Notes under the pieces: generated by a model
Seen by the model: only the letters and a program-made list of their open reading frames with translations
Told to the model about the DNA's origin: nothing
Database searches by the model: none
From: Tindallia magadiensis
Lineage (GTDB): Bacteria > Bacillota > Clostridia > Peptostreptococcales > Tindalliaceae
Length of the DNA stretch: 64,000 bases
Reading direction: 5' to 3'
Assembly (NCBI RefSeq): GCF_900113635.1
Contig: NZ_FOQA01000001.1
Coordinates: forward strand, 1-64,000
Part shown: one piece after another, positions 45,178-55,899 of the stretch
How positions within the stretch are numbered: the first letter of the stretch is position 1
How the letters are laid out: the number at the start of each line of letters is the position of its first letter
Translations under genes and position numbers: made by a program

Positions 45178-45537
45178 ATGGAAACGAAACAATCGATAGA
45201 TCATTTAATGAAAGAGATTGTAAACCATATTGAAGAAAAGCAAGGTGATGAAACTGTTGTGCTGAATCTTCAAGATATATCGAGTATGTGTGATTACTTT
45301 ATAATAAGCAGTGCTTCTTCAGAGCGACAGCTGAAATCTATCGCAGATGAAATTAGAGATGGGCTGGAGGAAAAAAATATTTTTCCAAATCATGTTGAGG
45401 GAATGAGAGAAGCTAGATGGATTCTTTTGGATTATGGAGATATTGTAATTCATCTTTTTCTAAAAGAAGATCGTGAATACTATGGTCTTGAAACTATTTG
45501 GAAGGATGCTCCTGTTGTCAATATTGACACATTATAA
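45178..45537 (+). CDS. rsfS: Ribosomal silencing factor RsfS
   Basis: 119 residues. It binds L14 of the large subunit and blocks subunit joining in stationary phase. Family marks: LNLQDISSMCDYFIISSASSE and REARWILLDYGDIVIHLF. ATG behind AAAGGTAGG. The leuS promoter's -35 lies inside the last codons. Confidence 0.95.
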   Translation: METKQSIDHLMKEIVNHIEEKQGDETVVLNLQDISSMCDYFIISSASSERQLKSIADEIRDGLEEKNIFPNHVEGMREARWILLDYGDIVIHLFLKEDREYYGLETIWKDAPVVNIDTL

Positions 45538-45553
45538 TTCATTGCGATATAAT
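45524..45553 (+). promoter_or_regulatory. Promoter of the leuS leader
   Basis: TTGACA (45524-45529), an 18-base spacer and TATAAT (45548-45553). The -35 is within rsfS. Confidence 0.8.
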
Positions 45554-45599
45554 GTTGTGAAGGAAATGAGAGTTCGGTAATGATTTATATAGAGCAGAT

Positions 45600-45668
45600 A
45601 AGCTTTCTGAGAAATAAGGTTGCATCGCGGAGTGAGCTTCGCTCCCTTATGGAACAGAAAGCTTTTTA
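45600..45668 (+). promoter_or_regulatory. T-box-like terminator/antiterminator leader of leuS
   Basis: A long-range terminator can form: AAGCTTTCTG (45600-45609) is fully complementary to CAGAAAGCTT (45655-45664), followed by TTT. A competing fold is AAGG (45616-45619), a 7-base bulge TTGCATC, then a GC-rich hairpin, closing with CCTT. That is the T-box antiterminator layout, but the canonical bulge is UGGNACC and here it is UUGCAUC. Only about 40 bases separate the predicted start of transcription from this region, so no full Stem I can fit. It may be a decayed or unusual T-box, or just a terminator-controlled leader. Confidence 0.5.
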
Positions 45669-45709
45669 TATAAGCAGCTCCGGATATCGAAAACAAAGGA
45701 GGAAGAAAT

Positions 45710-48181
45710 TTGTCGACCTACGACTATCAAACAATTGAAGGAAAATGGCAAGATAGCTGGAGAGAACAGCAACTTTATTCAACAACTGCATCAGAAAAAC
45801 CAAAATATTACGCGTTGGAGATGTTTCCCTATCCTTCAGGAAAAATACATATGGGTCATGTCCGTAACTATTCCATTGGTGACGTAGTGGCACGCTATAA
45901 AAACATGCAGGGACACGAAGTTTTACATCCAATGGGATGGGATGCCTTTGGATTACCGGCAGAAAATGCAGCAATTCAAAATCAAGTCCATCCAAACGTA
46001 TGGACAGATAAAAATATTACGGAAATGAAAGTTCAGCTTAGCAAACTAGGTCTAAGTTATGATTGGAATCGAGAGTTGTCGACTTGTTCTCCAGATTATT
46101 ATCGGTGGACACAGTGGATTTTTTTACAGTTTTATAAGCATGGGTTAGCTTATAAAAAAGAGTCACGTGTAAACTGGTGCCCTTCTTGCGAAACAGTGTT
46201 AGCGAACGAACAGGTAGTAAATGGACAGTGTGAGCGATGCGATAGTCACGTTACAAAAGAAATGTTGAACCAATGGTACTTTAAGATAACCGACTACGCT
46301 GAAAAATTGTTACAAGATTTGGAACTATTAGAAGGATGGCCAGATAAAGTTAAAACAATGCAAGAAAACTGGATTGGTAAAAGCACAGGTGCTGAAATTG
46401 ACTTTCCTATTGCTGAAACGGATATGCATCTGAAAGTCTTCACTACAAGGCCGGATACTGTTTTTGGAACCACCTGTATGGTATTGGCTCCAGAGCATCC
46501 TTATGTTGCTCAAATGACAAAAGGCACCGAGTATGAAGAGTCTGTTCAGGCGTTTGTTCATCAATTACAACATTTAAGTGACATTGAAAGAACATCTACT
46601 GAAACAGAAAAAGAAGGAATATTCATTGGGAAGTATTGTATTAATCCGTTAAACAACGAAAGAATACCTATCTATATAGCAAATTATGTGTTGGCCGATT
46701 ACGGTTCGGGCGCTATCATGGTAGTACCTGCGCACGACCAACGAGACTTAGATTTTGTGAATAAGTATAAGGAAAAAGTGATTCCTGTTATCAAACCTGC
46801 AGATGCTGATGAGCCTTATAAAATCGATCAGGAAGCATATGATGGTAGTGGAATAATGATTAATTCTGGTAAGTATAATGGCATGGATAATGAAAAAGCT
46901 TTTGATGAAATTTGTCATGATATGGAAGAACATGGCATTGGACGAAGAACAATTACTTATCGATTAAGAGATTGGCTTTTATCACGTCAAAGATACTGGG
47001 GTGCTCCTATTCCAATTGTCTATTGTGAAAGCTGTGGTATTGTTCCTGTTAACGAAGAAGAACTGCCTGTCAAGCTGCCTGTAGATATTGAGTTTAGCGG
47101 GAAAGGAAAGTCGCCATTAACAACCAGTCCCTCTTTCTTGAAAACAGAATGTCCCAAGTGTAAAGGGGCTGCTACTAGAGAAACGGATACGATGGATACA
47201 TTTGTTGATTCATCATGGTATTTTTTACGATACACTGATCCTAACAATGAAAAACTGCCTTTTGACAAAGAAAAGGTAAGTCAATGGCTACCGGTAAATC
47301 AATATATTGGCGGTGTGGAACATGCTATTTTGCATCTTCTGTACTCTAGATTTTTTGTCAAAGTAATGAAGGATTTGGATTTGCTTGATATTGATGAACC
47401 ATTCCAAAACTTGTTAACACAAGGAATGGTACTTAAAAACGGAGCGAAAATGTCAAAGTCAAAAGGAAACGTTGTTAGTCCAGAGGAAATTATTTCACAG
47501 TATGGGGCTGATACAGCTAGGCTATTTGTCCTTTTTGCAGCACCGCCTGAAAGGGATCTAGAATGGAGCGATCAAGGAGTTGAAGGTTGCTATCGTTTTC
47601 TGAATCGTGTTTGGAGACTTGTTCAGGAAGTAAAGGAAGATCAACATAAAGAAAAACAGAATAAAGATGATATTTCAGAAAATGACAAAGCGATCACCTA
47701 TAAAATCCACAGTACAATTAAAAAAGTTACAGACGATATAGAATTGCGCTTTAATTTTAATACAGCAATTAGCGCTGTGATGGAATTAGTCAATGAACTC
47801 TATAAGTATAAAGCGATGGATAAAGAAAAAGTAAGTTCAAGATTATTGGAGGAAGGTGTAGAAACAGTTTTACTGCTAATGGCACCATTTGCTCCTCATA
47901 TGACAGAAGAATTGTGGTGTCAATTAGGAAACAAAGACTCAATTCATCATCATCAATGGCCAAAAGCTGATTTGAGCAAATTAGTATTGGAAACTGTTGA
48001 AATGGTTGTACAAGTAAATGGAAAAGTAAAAGAGAAAATGATCATTTCTGCAGACTTATCGGAAGAGGAAATTAAAGAAATCGTTTGGTCTAACGATAAA
48101 GTGAAATTAAGTATTGACGGAAAAGATATCAAAAAAGTAATCATTGTTCCAGGTAAATTGGTAAATATTGTGGCAAAATAG
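45710..48181 (+). CDS. leuS: Leucyl-tRNA synthetase
   Basis: 823 residues, bacterial LeuRS size. [12 protein letters not shown] (HIGH motif, about residue 47), an inserted CP1 editing domain ([20 protein letters not shown]), two zinc-knuckle-like cysteine pairs (CPSCETV and CERCDS), and [10 protein letters not shown] (about residue 581). TTG start behind AAAGGAGG. Expression is probably set by the upstream terminator leader. Confidence 0.97.
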   Translation: MSTYDYQTIEGKWQDSWREQQLYSTTASEKPKYYALEMFPYPSGKIHMGHVRNYSIGDVVARYKNMQGHEVLHPMGWDAFGLPAENAAIQNQVHPNVWTDKNITEMKVQLSKLGLSYDWNRELSTCSPDYYRWTQWIFLQFYKHGLAYKKESRVNWCPSCETVLANEQVVNGQCERCDSHVTKEMLNQWYFKITDYAEKLLQDLELLEGWPDKVKTMQENWIGKSTGAEIDFPIAETDMHLKVFTTRPDTVFGTTCMVLAPEHPYVAQMTKGTEYEESVQAFVHQLQHLSDIERTSTETEKEGIFIGKYCINPLNNERIPIYIANYVLADYGSGAIMVVPAHDQRDLDFVNKYKEKVIPVIKPADADEPYKIDQEAYDGSGIMINSGKYNGMDNEKAFDEICHDMEEHGIGRRTITYRLRDWLLSRQRYWGAPIPIVYCESCGIVPVNEEELPVKLPVDIEFSGKGKSPLTTSPSFLKTECPKCKGAATRETDTMDTFVDSSWYFLRYTDPNNEKLPFDKEKVSQWLPVNQYIGGVEHAILHLLYSRFFVKVMKDLDLLDIDEPFQNLLTQGMVLKNGAKMSKSKGNVVSPEEIISQYGADTARLFVLFAAPPERDLEWSDQGVEGCYRFLNRVWRLVQEVKEDQHKEKQNKDDISENDKAITYKIHSTIKKVTDDIELRFNFNTAISAVMELVNELYKYKAMDKEKVSSRLLEEGVETVLLLMAPFAPHMTEELWCQLGNKDSIHHHQWPKADLSKLVLETVEMVVQVNGKVKEKMIISADLSEEEIKEIVWSNDKVKLSIDGKDIKKVIIVPGKLVNIVAK

Positions 48182-48211
48182 AAGCACTTGGAACAAAAAG
48201 GAGTCGTTAGG

Positions 48212-48871
48212 ATGGATAATCAGTAGAATCTACACCCTATTCTTGTCAGTATGATTCCAGTCGTTCATTCCCTTGGAAAGACGTTAGGAAAAAACTGTGA
48301 AGTTGCTTTACATGAAATAAACGAATCAGTTAAAACAATTGTTGCTATCAGTAATGGACATGTCACCGGTAGATCTGTGGGAAGCCCTATGGTTAACGAA
48401 GGTTTGGAAGCAGTCAGAAAGGATGACCATTCTGACCACATTCTTAATTACAAAAATAAGAGTGCTGATGGGAAAACCCTTAAGTCATCTACAATGATGT
48501 TAAGAGATGAACAGGGTAAAATTATTGGATGTATGTGTATCAATATTGATATTTCAGAGTTTATGATAGCTAGAAAAGTATTGGAAGAGTTTACTAGTAT
48601 CGACCAAAATGAAGTAGATCATTTTCATGGCACAGGGCATAACAGAGTGAATGATGTATTAAATACATTAGTGACTAATACATTAGATGATTTTGGGAAG
48701 CCTGTTGCTTATATGAATAAAGAAGAAAAAGTTTCTATTGTTAAGAACTTAGATAATCAAGGTGCTTTTTTAATAAAAGGAGCTATTGATTATGTGGCAA
48801 AGATTTTGTGCGTCTCCAGATATACTATTTATAATTATCTGGATGAAATAAGAGCAAATAATCAACCATAA
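48212..48871 (+). CDS. YheO-type PAS/HTH regulator with in-frame amber codon
   Basis: The best start is ATG 48212, with AAAGGAG eight bases upstream. It reads MDNQ, then TAG at 48224-48226, then [18 protein letters not shown] onward in the same frame for about 215 residues. The LHPIL...IPVV segment after the TAG is exactly how YheO-family PAS_6 domains normally begin, so coding sense continues from ATG 48212 across the stop. The internal ATG 48251 has no ribosome site. The C-terminus ([19 protein letters not shown]) is the HTH_22 DNA-binding domain. Explanations are suppression or amber recoding, a fresh nonsense mutation with reinitiation, or a sequencing error. It precedes ridA by 14 bases; YheO-RidA pairing suggests control of amino-acid-derived imine metabolism. 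Confidence 0.8.
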
Positions 48872-48885
48872 AAGGAGAGGTTTAT

Positions 48886-49266
48886 ATGAGTAAAATGCAT
48901 GCAACATCTAAAGCTCCAGCAGCTATTGGACCATATTCTCAAGCTGTTGAAGCAGGGAATATGATTTTTATCTCTGGTCAACTACCGATGGATCCTGATA
49001 CAATGCAGTTTGTTTCGAATGATATCAAGGGTCAAACAAAACAATCATTGAACAATCTAAAAGCAATATTAGAGTCTGCTGGCTTTACAATGGAACAAGT
49101 GGTTAAAACAACCGTGTTTGTAAAAGATATGAATGAGTTTGGAGAAATGAACGAAATATATGGAGAATTTTTTACAGATCACAAACCAGCAAGAGCTTGT
49201 GTAGAAGTTGCTAGATTACCTAAAGATGCAAAGGTAGAAATTGAGGCAGTTGCAATAAAAGCATAA
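48886..49266 (+). CDS. ridA: RidA family enamine/imine deaminase
   Basis: 126 residues. RidA hydrolyses reactive 2-aminoacrylate and related imines made by PLP enzymes. [32 protein letters not shown] and [23 protein letters not shown] are family marks, including the substrate-binding Arg in [10 protein letters not shown] behind AAAGGAGAGG. Last gene of the leuS-yheO-ridA run. Confidence 0.96.
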   Translation: MSKMHATSKAPAAIGPYSQAVEAGNMIFISGQLPMDPDTMQFVSNDIKGQTKQSLNNLKAILESAGFTMEQVVKTTVFVKDMNEFGEMNEIYGEFFTDHKPARACVEVARLPKDAKVEIEAVAIKA

Positions 49267-49270
49267 ATAA

Positions 49271-49309
49271 AAAACCGGTTCCATTTTAATCTAAATAGGA
49301 ACCGGTTTT
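49271..49309. terminator. Bidirectional terminator between ridA and dacF
   Basis: AAAACCGGTTCC pairs with GGAACCGGTTTT around a 15-base loop, flanked by A and T tracts. Confidence 0.93.
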
Positions 49310-49319
49310 CATTTTGCCA

Positions 49320-50627
49320 TTACTGATAACGTTCCATACGACGCTGTAAGTAAGTCTGTCGTCTTTTTTTTCTGACTCTAAATACATACATTTGCCAAGC
49401 AATAAAGAAAAATAGAAACAAACTAAGCAAAATAGCCGTGACTGGTATTCTTTTGAAAAAAGGAAGAAACTCGACGGACTCCATGGCGATTAAACTTGTA
49501 TTTCCAATGACTCGATCATTATGATAAAAAACAATTTCACCAAGTTCTATATTGGCTTCTATAGGAGCTTCATAAACATCTTTTAACTTAATTTCTTTCG
49601 TAATAAGATCGGCGGAAACCGTTGTGGGAAGGATTGTATGAACAGCTTTTTCAGTGAATAATGCGATGTTATCATGAGTACCATTAACAATAGGAACACT
49701 GGTGACAAGCATTTTTTCATCTGTTAAGGTTACTAATTGATAATTATCTAGTCCGTGGTCAAGAAGTGCTCTAGAATCAGGGTATAAATCTTCTCTTTCT
49801 GCATTTAAGACGACAGCAATTACCTGTCGGTTATTGTCTGTAGCAGAACTGACAAGACAATGTTTCGCTGCGTTTGTAAAACCTGTTTTTATTCCATCAA
49901 CTCTAGGGTAGTATAAATTGATCCATTCACCTTGATATAACATTTGGTGACTGGCACCTCTTCCCCATAAAAAACGATTACTATTATTATAAATACGTTG
50001 TTCAGGCGTTTCTTTGGTTTCGGGTATTACCAGTGAAGGAGAAGAAACGATTTCTCGAAAAGTTGAATTTCTCATGGCGTATCTAGAAATAAGGGCTAAA
50101 TCATAAGCTGTTGTTAAATGATCCTCATCTGGTAAACCGTGAGGATTTGTAAAATAAGTATTTTTAGCTCCGATCTCTAAAGCTTTCTCATTCATTAAAT
50201 CAACAAAAGATTCTACGCTTCCAGAAATATGATTTGCTAAAACTTCAGCGACATCATTACCAGACCTAATCATCAAAGCTTTTACTAATGTTTCTACTGT
50301 AAATGATTCGCCGGGCAGAATATACATACTAGATCCAGAGACACCAGGTTCATAATCAATATGGACAACTTCATCCAACGCTGCGTGTTCTAAAGCGACG
50401 ATAGCTGTCAATATTTTGGTTGTGCTAGCAGGGTAAGTAGGTTCATGAGCATTTTTTTCAAAAATAATTTCTCCTGTTACTTCATCTATTAATATTGCTC
50501 TTGGTGCGTTGATTTCTGGTAGTTCTGAAGCGTTCACAGTAAGAGACAGGACAAACAATAAAAGTAATAAAAAAACACAAGTCATGATGTAGCTATAATT
50601 CATTCGAAATTGTCTGATATGATGCAA
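49320..50627 (-). CDS. D-alanyl-D-alanine carboxypeptidase (DacF type, PBP5 family)
   Basis: 435 residues. A signal segment (about 12-32), then peptidase S11: SxxK in PASTTKILTA (about residue 67), SxN in RSGNDVAEVLA (about 120) and KTGFTNAAKHC (about 250). A PBP5-like beta domain follows, then a C-terminal hydrophobic helix (about 390-410) and a basic tail (RVRKKRRQTYLQRRMERYQ) that hold it on the membrane. The start has CGGAG eight bases upstream. It trims the fifth residue of wall peptides. Confidence 0.93.
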   Translation of the reverse strand: MHHIRQFRMNYSYIMTCVFLLLLLFVLSLTVNASELPEINAPRAILIDEVTGEIIFEKNAHEPTYPASTTKILTAIVALEHAALDEVVHIDYEPGVSGSSMYILPGESFTVETLVKALMIRSGNDVAEVLANHISGSVESFVDLMNEKALEIGAKNTYFTNPHGLPDEDHLTTAYDLALISRYAMRNSTFREIVSSPSLVIPETKETPEQRIYNNSNRFLWGRGASHQMLYQGEWINLYYPRVDGIKTGFTNAAKHCLVSSATDNNRQVIAVVLNAEREDLYPDSRALLDHGLDNYQLVTLTDEKMLVTSVPIVNGTHDNIALFTEKAVHTILPTTVSADLITKEIKLKDVYEAPIEANIELGEIVFYHNDRVIGNTSLIAMESVEFLPFFKRIPVTAILLSLFLFFFIAWQMYVFRVRKKRRQTYLQRRMERYQ

Positions 50628-50808
50628 TACAATCGACTCCGTTCAGCAATAGATTTTCTTCCTAATGTATATAATGAGGAAGAAATGGAAAGAATAGTTT
50701 TTTCATATGGCAAATACTTACTTAAATATAGTACAATAATTATAGCCTTTTGTTAAGTAAAAATTAAAATTCCATTTATGCTAATATACTGGAAAGCGAG
50801 GGACGTCT

Positions 50809-51465
50809 TTGGAATTAACAAAAAAACAAAAAATAGTGTTGATTGCAATCGCGGTTGTTATATTTACCTATATTTCTGTTCGGGAAGTAATGTATCTAAG
50901 AAGCAGGACGTATATACTAACGTCACAATCAGATATGAATCATTCATTAGAAATTGAGAATAATAAGAATGAGGATTCTTTTTTTAACAAGGAAAATGAA
51001 ACTTCGGATAGTATTTATATCATGGTTCATATAGAAGGTGAAATTAACAAACCAGGTGTTTACGAATTAGCAGAAGGAAGCCGAGTGGTTGATGTTGTTA
51101 ATAAGGCAGGAGGACTAACTTCATCGGCAAACCGCAGGATCATTAACAAAGCTCAGAAATTGACAGATGAGATGTTTATTATAATACCTCATATTGATGA
51201 AGAAGTTCAAATGTCATTTACTGAAAGAGTCGATCATACTTCTTCTGTTGGATTATCCACTTCAAATAATGGTATGATTAATATTAACACAGCAGATGTA
51301 AAAACATTAGAGACACTGCCTGGAATAGGACCAGTTTTAGCACAACGGATTGTCGACTACCGGAATCAAAAAGGGGAATTTAGTCATACAGACGATCTAA
51401 TGAATGTTGCCGGAATAGGTGAAGGTCGATATCGAGACATTTCAGATCAAATAACGGTTCGGTAA
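50809..51465 (+). CDS. ComEA-like helix-hairpin-helix protein
   Basis: 218 residues. An N-terminal membrane helix (about 8-26), a SLBB-type domain (IMVHIEGEINKPGVYELAEG) and a C-terminal double helix-hairpin-helix (INTADVKTLETLPGIGPVLA, DLMNVAGIGEGRYRDI). ComEA binds DNA outside the membrane during natural transformation. No comEC follows; the sel operon starts 31 bases later, so the neighbour relationship is not functional on its face. TTG behind GAGGGAC. Confidence 0.9.
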   Translation: MELTKKQKIVLIAIAVVIFTYISVREVMYLRSRTYILTSQSDMNHSLEIENNKNEDSFFNKENETSDSIYIMVHIEGEINKPGVYELAEGSRVVDVVNKAGGLTSSANRRIINKAQKLTDEMFIIIPHIDEEVQMSFTERVDHTSSVGLSTSNNGMININTADVKTLETLPGIGPVLAQRIVDYRNQKGEFSHTDDLMNVAGIGEGRYRDISDQITVR

Positions 51466-51496
51466 CAATAAAGATAATAGAGAAGAGGTGTTGAAA

Positions 51497-52537
51497 ATGA
51501 GTATAAAAAAATTAACTCAAATGACTCAAAGTGCAGGTTGAGCTGCGAAAATAGGACCGGAGGTTCTTTCTAAGGTGATAAAAAACTTACCAGTGCAACA
51601 TAATGCGGATGTTTTAGTAGGTCTTGAAACAGGAGACGATGGAGCTGTATATAAATTAAGAAATGATTTGGCGATTATTCAAACATTAGATTTTTTCACA
51701 CCAGTTGTAGATGATCCATATATTTTTGGACAAGTCGCAGCAGCTAACTCTCTGAGTGATGTGTATGCAATGGGAGGAAAACCAATACTAGCATTAAATA
51801 TTCTTTGTTTTCCTAACTGCCTGCCGACAGAAATAATGGAAAAAATACTCAAAGGCGGAGCTGATAAAGTAATTGAAGCAGGTGCTGTGTTAATAGGAGG
51901 ACATTCAGTGGAAGATAACGAACCGAAATACGGCTTATCTGTAACTGGGACCGTTCACCCTGATCGTATATTAACGAACAAAGGATCCAAGCCAGGGGAC
52001 TACCTTATTTTAACAAAGCCCTTAGGTTCTGGAATACTTAATACAGCGATCAAGGCAGAGATGATTTCTACTGAAGCATATAACCAGGTGATTCATGTGA
52101 TGACGCTACTAAACGAGTCTGGCTTACAAGCTGTTGAAAACGTGGAGGTAAACGCCTGCACAGACATTACAGGGTTTGGACTAATAGGACATGCTGTTGA
52201 AATGGCGGAGGGTAGCGAAATAACACTTATGATTAATACTAGCGAAATCCCTTATATTGAGGAAGCAAAAGAAAAGGCTGAAATGGGTCTTATTCCTGGT
52301 GGAATGTATCGTAATCGATCATTTTTTGAACAAAAAGTTAAAAAGGATACTACTATTGAAGAAGCGATACTAGATATAGCGTATGATCCTCAAACTTCCG
52401 GAGGACTGTTGCTTTCTGTTCCGGAAAATGAAGTGGACAAAGTAATGGATCGACTGGCGCATAATCATGCTTGTGATTATGCACTAATTGGTAAAGTAGT
52501 ACCAAGATCAGAAAAGCCAGTAATATTAGAAAGATAG
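51497..52537 (+). CDS. selD: Selenide water dikinase SelD, a selenoprotein (Sec15)
   Basis: 346 residues when TGA 51539-51541 is read as selenocysteine: ATG 51497, then MSIKKLTQMTQSAG-Sec-AAKIGPEVL. SelD makes selenophosphate from selenide and ATP, and the Cys/Sec in the glycine-rich N-terminal loop is catalytic. Downstream marks are GDDGAVYKL, DFFTPVVDDPY, AANSLSDVYAMGGKP, GGHSVEDNEPKYGLS and DPQTSGGLL. A ribosome site (AGAGGTG) lies in front of this ATG. The enzyme therefore needs its own product to be made. First of selD-selA-selB-tRNA-Sec. Confidence 0.96.
51539..51567 (+). promoter_or_regulatory. SECIS element of selD
   Basis: AGGACC (51553-51558) pairs with GGTTCT (51562-51567) around GGA, with one G-T wobble. 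The loop begins 20 bases after the first base of the UGA, the expected position for SelB binding. Confidence 0.78.
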
Positions 52538-52564
52538 AACAAGTAAATTAAAGAGGTGAAAATA

Positions 52565-53980
52565 TTGACAGAAGCAAAATCCCTGCTAAGATGCCTTCCT
52601 AAGGTAGATGAACTGCTACAGCAATATGAGATTACTCAATTGTTGGAAATGATAGGAAGAGAAAAATTAGTTGACATAATAAGAGAAACGATTGACGATT
52701 TGCGAAACAATATTTTATTGAAGGAGATTGTTTCAGAAAGTGATACTAGTGAAGAAGCAATTATCGAAACTGTTAAGAAAAAAGTAAAAAAAATCAATGA
52801 AATACAGATCAGAAAAGTAATCAATGGTTCGGGAGTTGTGCTGCATACTAATTTAGGAAGAGCGCCTTTAGGACCCTACGCACAAGAAATAATCCAAGAA
52901 ATATCCCAAGGGTATAGTAATTTAGAAATCAACTTAGAAACGGGCAAGAGAGGGAGTCGTTATCAACATATAAAAGATCTTATATTAGCCCTTACAGGAG
53001 CTGAAGATGCTATTGTCGTTAATAACAATGCAGGAGCTGTATTGTTGGCATTATCGGCCGTTGCAAAAGGGAAAGAAGTAATTATTTCCAGAGGTGAGCT
53101 AGTTGAAATAGGAGGATCCTTTCGTGTTCCGGAAGTGATGGAACAAAGCGGTGCAAAGCTTGTTGAAGTAGGTGCAACAAATAAAAGCTATTTGAAGGAT
53201 TATCAAAATGCTATTACGGAGAATACAGCCGCTTTATTAAAAGTTCATCGTAGTAACTTTAAATTAGTAGGATTCACCCATGAAACGGACAGCGAAGATT
53301 TAGTGGAACTTGGCAATAAAAAACAAATACCAGTCATTAATGATTTGGGTAGCGGATTATTAATTGATTTGCAGAAATATGGCTATCCGTATGAGCCAAC
53401 GGTTAAAGATGTAGTGAACTCTGGTTGCGACATAATTACTTTTAGTGGTGACAAATTGTTGGGAGGAACTCAGGCAGGAATCATTGTAGGAAAAAAACAC
53501 TGGATCAAAATAATTGAAAGTCATCCGCTAACCAGAGCGTTAAGAGTGGATAAACTAACTCTCAGTGCTCTGGAAGCGACGTTGAAACAATATATCAAAC
53601 CAGAAAATGCGATACAGCAGATACCGGTTCTTCAAATGATGACAGGAACAGAAGAAGATATGCTCAAGAAAGCAGAGAGGTTTATTCAACAACTACCAGA
53701 ATCAATAGATAGATTGAAAGTTAGCATTAAGCAAACAACATCTCAGGTTGGTGGTGGCTCATATCCAGGACACGAAATGAACAGCTATGCTATTGTTTTT
53801 GAAGGTAATCAAGATGATATTGTCAGTCTGGAACGTTTTTTAAGAACAGGCACACCCTCTGTTATAGGGAGATTATCAGAAGGTGTTTACCTATTAGATG
53901 TTCGAACTTTAGTCGATAAAGAAATGATAATAATATCAGAAAGGCTAAAAGATTGGGTCAAAAGGAGTGAAAAACGTTGA
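52565..53980 (+). CDS. selA: L-seryl-tRNA(Sec) selenium transferase SelA
   Basis: 471 residues. SelA turns Ser-tRNA(Sec) into Sec-tRNA(Sec) using selenophosphate; it is a decameric PLP enzyme. RKVINGSGVVLHTNLGRAPL, YSNLEINLETGKRGSRY, and the PLP lysine in ITFSGDKLLGGTQAG (about residue 296) are diagnostic. TTG 52565 is used because AAAGAGGTGA is six bases upstream; the GTG at 52556 lies within that site. It overlaps selB by four bases. Confidence 0.97.
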   Translation: MTEAKSLLRCLPKVDELLQQYEITQLLEMIGREKLVDIIRETIDDLRNNILLKEIVSESDTSEEAIIETVKKKVKKINEIQIRKVINGSGVVLHTNLGRAPLGPYAQEIIQEISQGYSNLEINLETGKRGSRYQHIKDLILALTGAEDAIVVNNNAGAVLLALSAVAKGKEVIISRGELVEIGGSFRVPEVMEQSGAKLVEVGATNKSYLKDYQNAITENTAALLKVHRSNFKLVGFTHETDSEDLVELGNKKQIPVINDLGSGLLIDLQKYGYPYEPTVKDVVNSGCDIITFSGDKLLGGTQAGIIVGKKHWIKIIESHPLTRALRVDKLTLSALEATLKQYIKPENAIQQIPVLQMMTGTEEDMLKKAERFIQQLPESIDRLKVSIKQTTSQVGGGSYPGHEMNSYAIVFEGNQDDIVSLERFLRTGTPSVIGRLSEGVYLLDVRTLVDKEMIIISERLKDWVKRSEKR

Positions 53981-55878
53981 AGCATTTAATTATTGGAACA
54001 GCAGGTCATATAGATCATGGAAAAACGACTTTGATCCAGGCTTTAACAGGGCGGAATACAGATCGCTTAAAAGAAGAAATGAAAAGAGGTATTTCTATAG
54101 AACTAGGCTTTACACATTTTGACTTGCCGGGCGACATCAGAGCAGGCATTATCGATGTACCAGGTCATGAACGATTTATTCGGCATATGCTTGCCGGTGT
54201 AGGTGGCATTGACCTGGTGATGCTTGTTATTGCAGCAGACGAAGGGGTTATGGCACAAACAAGAGAGCATATGGATATCTTACAGATGCTCTCTATAAAA
54301 AAAGGTATCGTAGTGCTAACGAAAGCAGATATTGTAGAAGCAGAATGGTTGGAAATGGTTAAAGAAGACGTTAGAGAAAGTCTACAGGGAACATTCTTGG
54401 AATCGGCACCGATAATAGCAGTAGACTCAGTATCTAAAAGAGGAATTAGTGAGCTGATTGAAAAATTAACTAATGACTATCACGAGATAGACTCCAGAGA
54501 TGAAAAAGCACCTTTTAGAATGCCTATTGATCGTGTGTTTACCATAACAGGTTTTGGAACTGTAGTGACTGGCACCTTGATGGAAGGTTCCGTTAGCGTT
54601 GAAGAGACGGTTCAATTATACCCTGGTGAAGAGACGCTTCGAATTAGAAATATACAGGTTCATGGTGAAACGGTTAAAAAGGCTTATGCGGGACAAAGAG
54701 TTGCACTAAACCTGTCTGGAATAAAAAAAGAGCTGATTCAGAGAGGTGATTATTTAGCAAAAATAGGATCCTTAAAGTCGACTATGATGGTGGATGGCAG
54801 GCTAACATTACTAAAAAACGCTCCAAGAAGTCTGAAACAGCGAGATCGAGTACGGATTTATCATGGAGCATCTGAAATTTTAGCACGAATCATCATCTTG
54901 GAAAAAGACGTGATTGAACCTGGCGAAAGTGCGTTGGTTCAGTTTAGATTGGAAGAAAATGCTGTCTTTAAAAAAGGTGATAACATCATTATTCGATTTT
55001 ACTCACCAATGGAAACTTTGGGTGGTGCTGTGATCATAGAGCCATCTCCCGAGAAACATAAATCGATGCAACAGGATATCATTGATAAATTAATGATGAA
55101 AGAATCAGGTGGTGTAGAAGCGGATTTAGAACAAACACTACAAAAAATTAGCGATACATTTCCTGATGTATCAATATTAGCAAAATCAATTGCATGCGAC
55201 GAGTCAGATATTGAAGAAGTGATTGGTTACTTGAAAGAACAAAATCTTCTTTATTCAATCGAAGATAAGTATTATATTCATCGAGATTATTATGAATCAA
55301 TTATTGATGAAATCAGCATGAACCTTATGAATTATCATAAAAAAAATCCTCTGAGACAAGGAATGTTAAAGGAAGAATTAAAAAGCAGAGTATTTTCGAA
55401 TCCTAAAAACAGAGCGGCAGACCTTTTTCTGGAATTAATCAGCCAAGAGAATATCATCTGTATTGAAGGTAAATTTATTTCAGCACAAGGGTTTTCTATC
55501 AAACTAACTCCGGAGCAAAAAGAAATTATGAATCATATTGAAACCATTTATTTAGAGTCCTTGTATAGTCCACCTCGTTTGGAAGAGGTGAAAAAAGGTA
55601 TCACAGCAAAAGAAAAAACCATTCAACAAGTGATAGAAATGATGATGGGAGATAAACTGTTACGCTTGCAAAATGACTTGGTTCTTCATCAAAAAGCTTA
55701 TGAAGGTGCGAAAGAAAAGATAAAAGAGCATTTTACTAATTATGAAACCCTGAGTGTTGCAGAATTTAGAGACTTGCTAGGAACTAGCAGAAAATATGCT
55801 GTTGGCATTTTAGAATATCTTGATCAAGAAAAATTTACTAAAAGACAGGGAGATAATCGAACCTTAGGAAAAAAATAA
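53977..55878 (+). CDS. selB: Selenocysteine-specific elongation factor SelB
   Basis: 633 residues. The EF-Tu-like part has G1 [16 protein letters not shown]3 [12 protein letters not shown] and G4 TKAD, then beta domains. The C-terminal third contains winged-helix repeats that bind the SECIS hairpin. SelB delivers Sec-tRNA(Sec) to UGA. The TTG start overlaps the selA stop in a TTGA junction, implying coupling. The tRNA-Sec gene follows by 80 bases with its own promoter. Confidence 0.97.
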   Translation: MKHLIIGTAGHIDHGKTTLIQALTGRNTDRLKEEMKRGISIELGFTHFDLPGDIRAGIIDVPGHERFIRHMLAGVGGIDLVMLVIAADEGVMAQTREHMDILQMLSIKKGIVVLTKADIVEAEWLEMVKEDVRESLQGTFLESAPIIAVDSVSKRGISELIEKLTNDYHEIDSRDEKAPFRMPIDRVFTITGFGTVVTGTLMEGSVSVEETVQLYPGEETLRIRNIQVHGETVKKAYAGQRVALNLSGIKKELIQRGDYLAKIGSLKSTMMVDGRLTLLKNAPRSLKQRDRVRIYHGASEILARIIILEKDVIEPGESALVQFRLEENAVFKKGDNIIIRFYSPMETLGGAVIIEPSPEKHKSMQQDIIDKLMMKESGGVEADLEQTLQKISDTFPDVSILAKSIACDESDIEEVIGYLKEQNLLYSIEDKYYIHRDYYESIIDEISMNLMNYHKKNPLRQGMLKEELKSRVFSNPKNRAADLFLELISQENIICIEGKFISAQGFSIKLTPEQKEIMNHIETIYLESLYSPPRLEEVKKGITAKEKTIQQVIEMMMGDKLLRLQNDLVLHQKAYEGAKEKIKEHFTNYETLSVAEFRDLLGTSRKYAVGILEYLDQEKFTKRQGDNRTLGKK

Positions 55879-55899
55879 AAAAACACTTGCAAACGACTC

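Noticed and set aside
51575-52537. A shorter selD starting after the UGA
   Set aside because: It would lack the catalytic N-terminal loop, while ATG 51497 has a ribosome site and matches SelD proteins once UGA is read as Sec.
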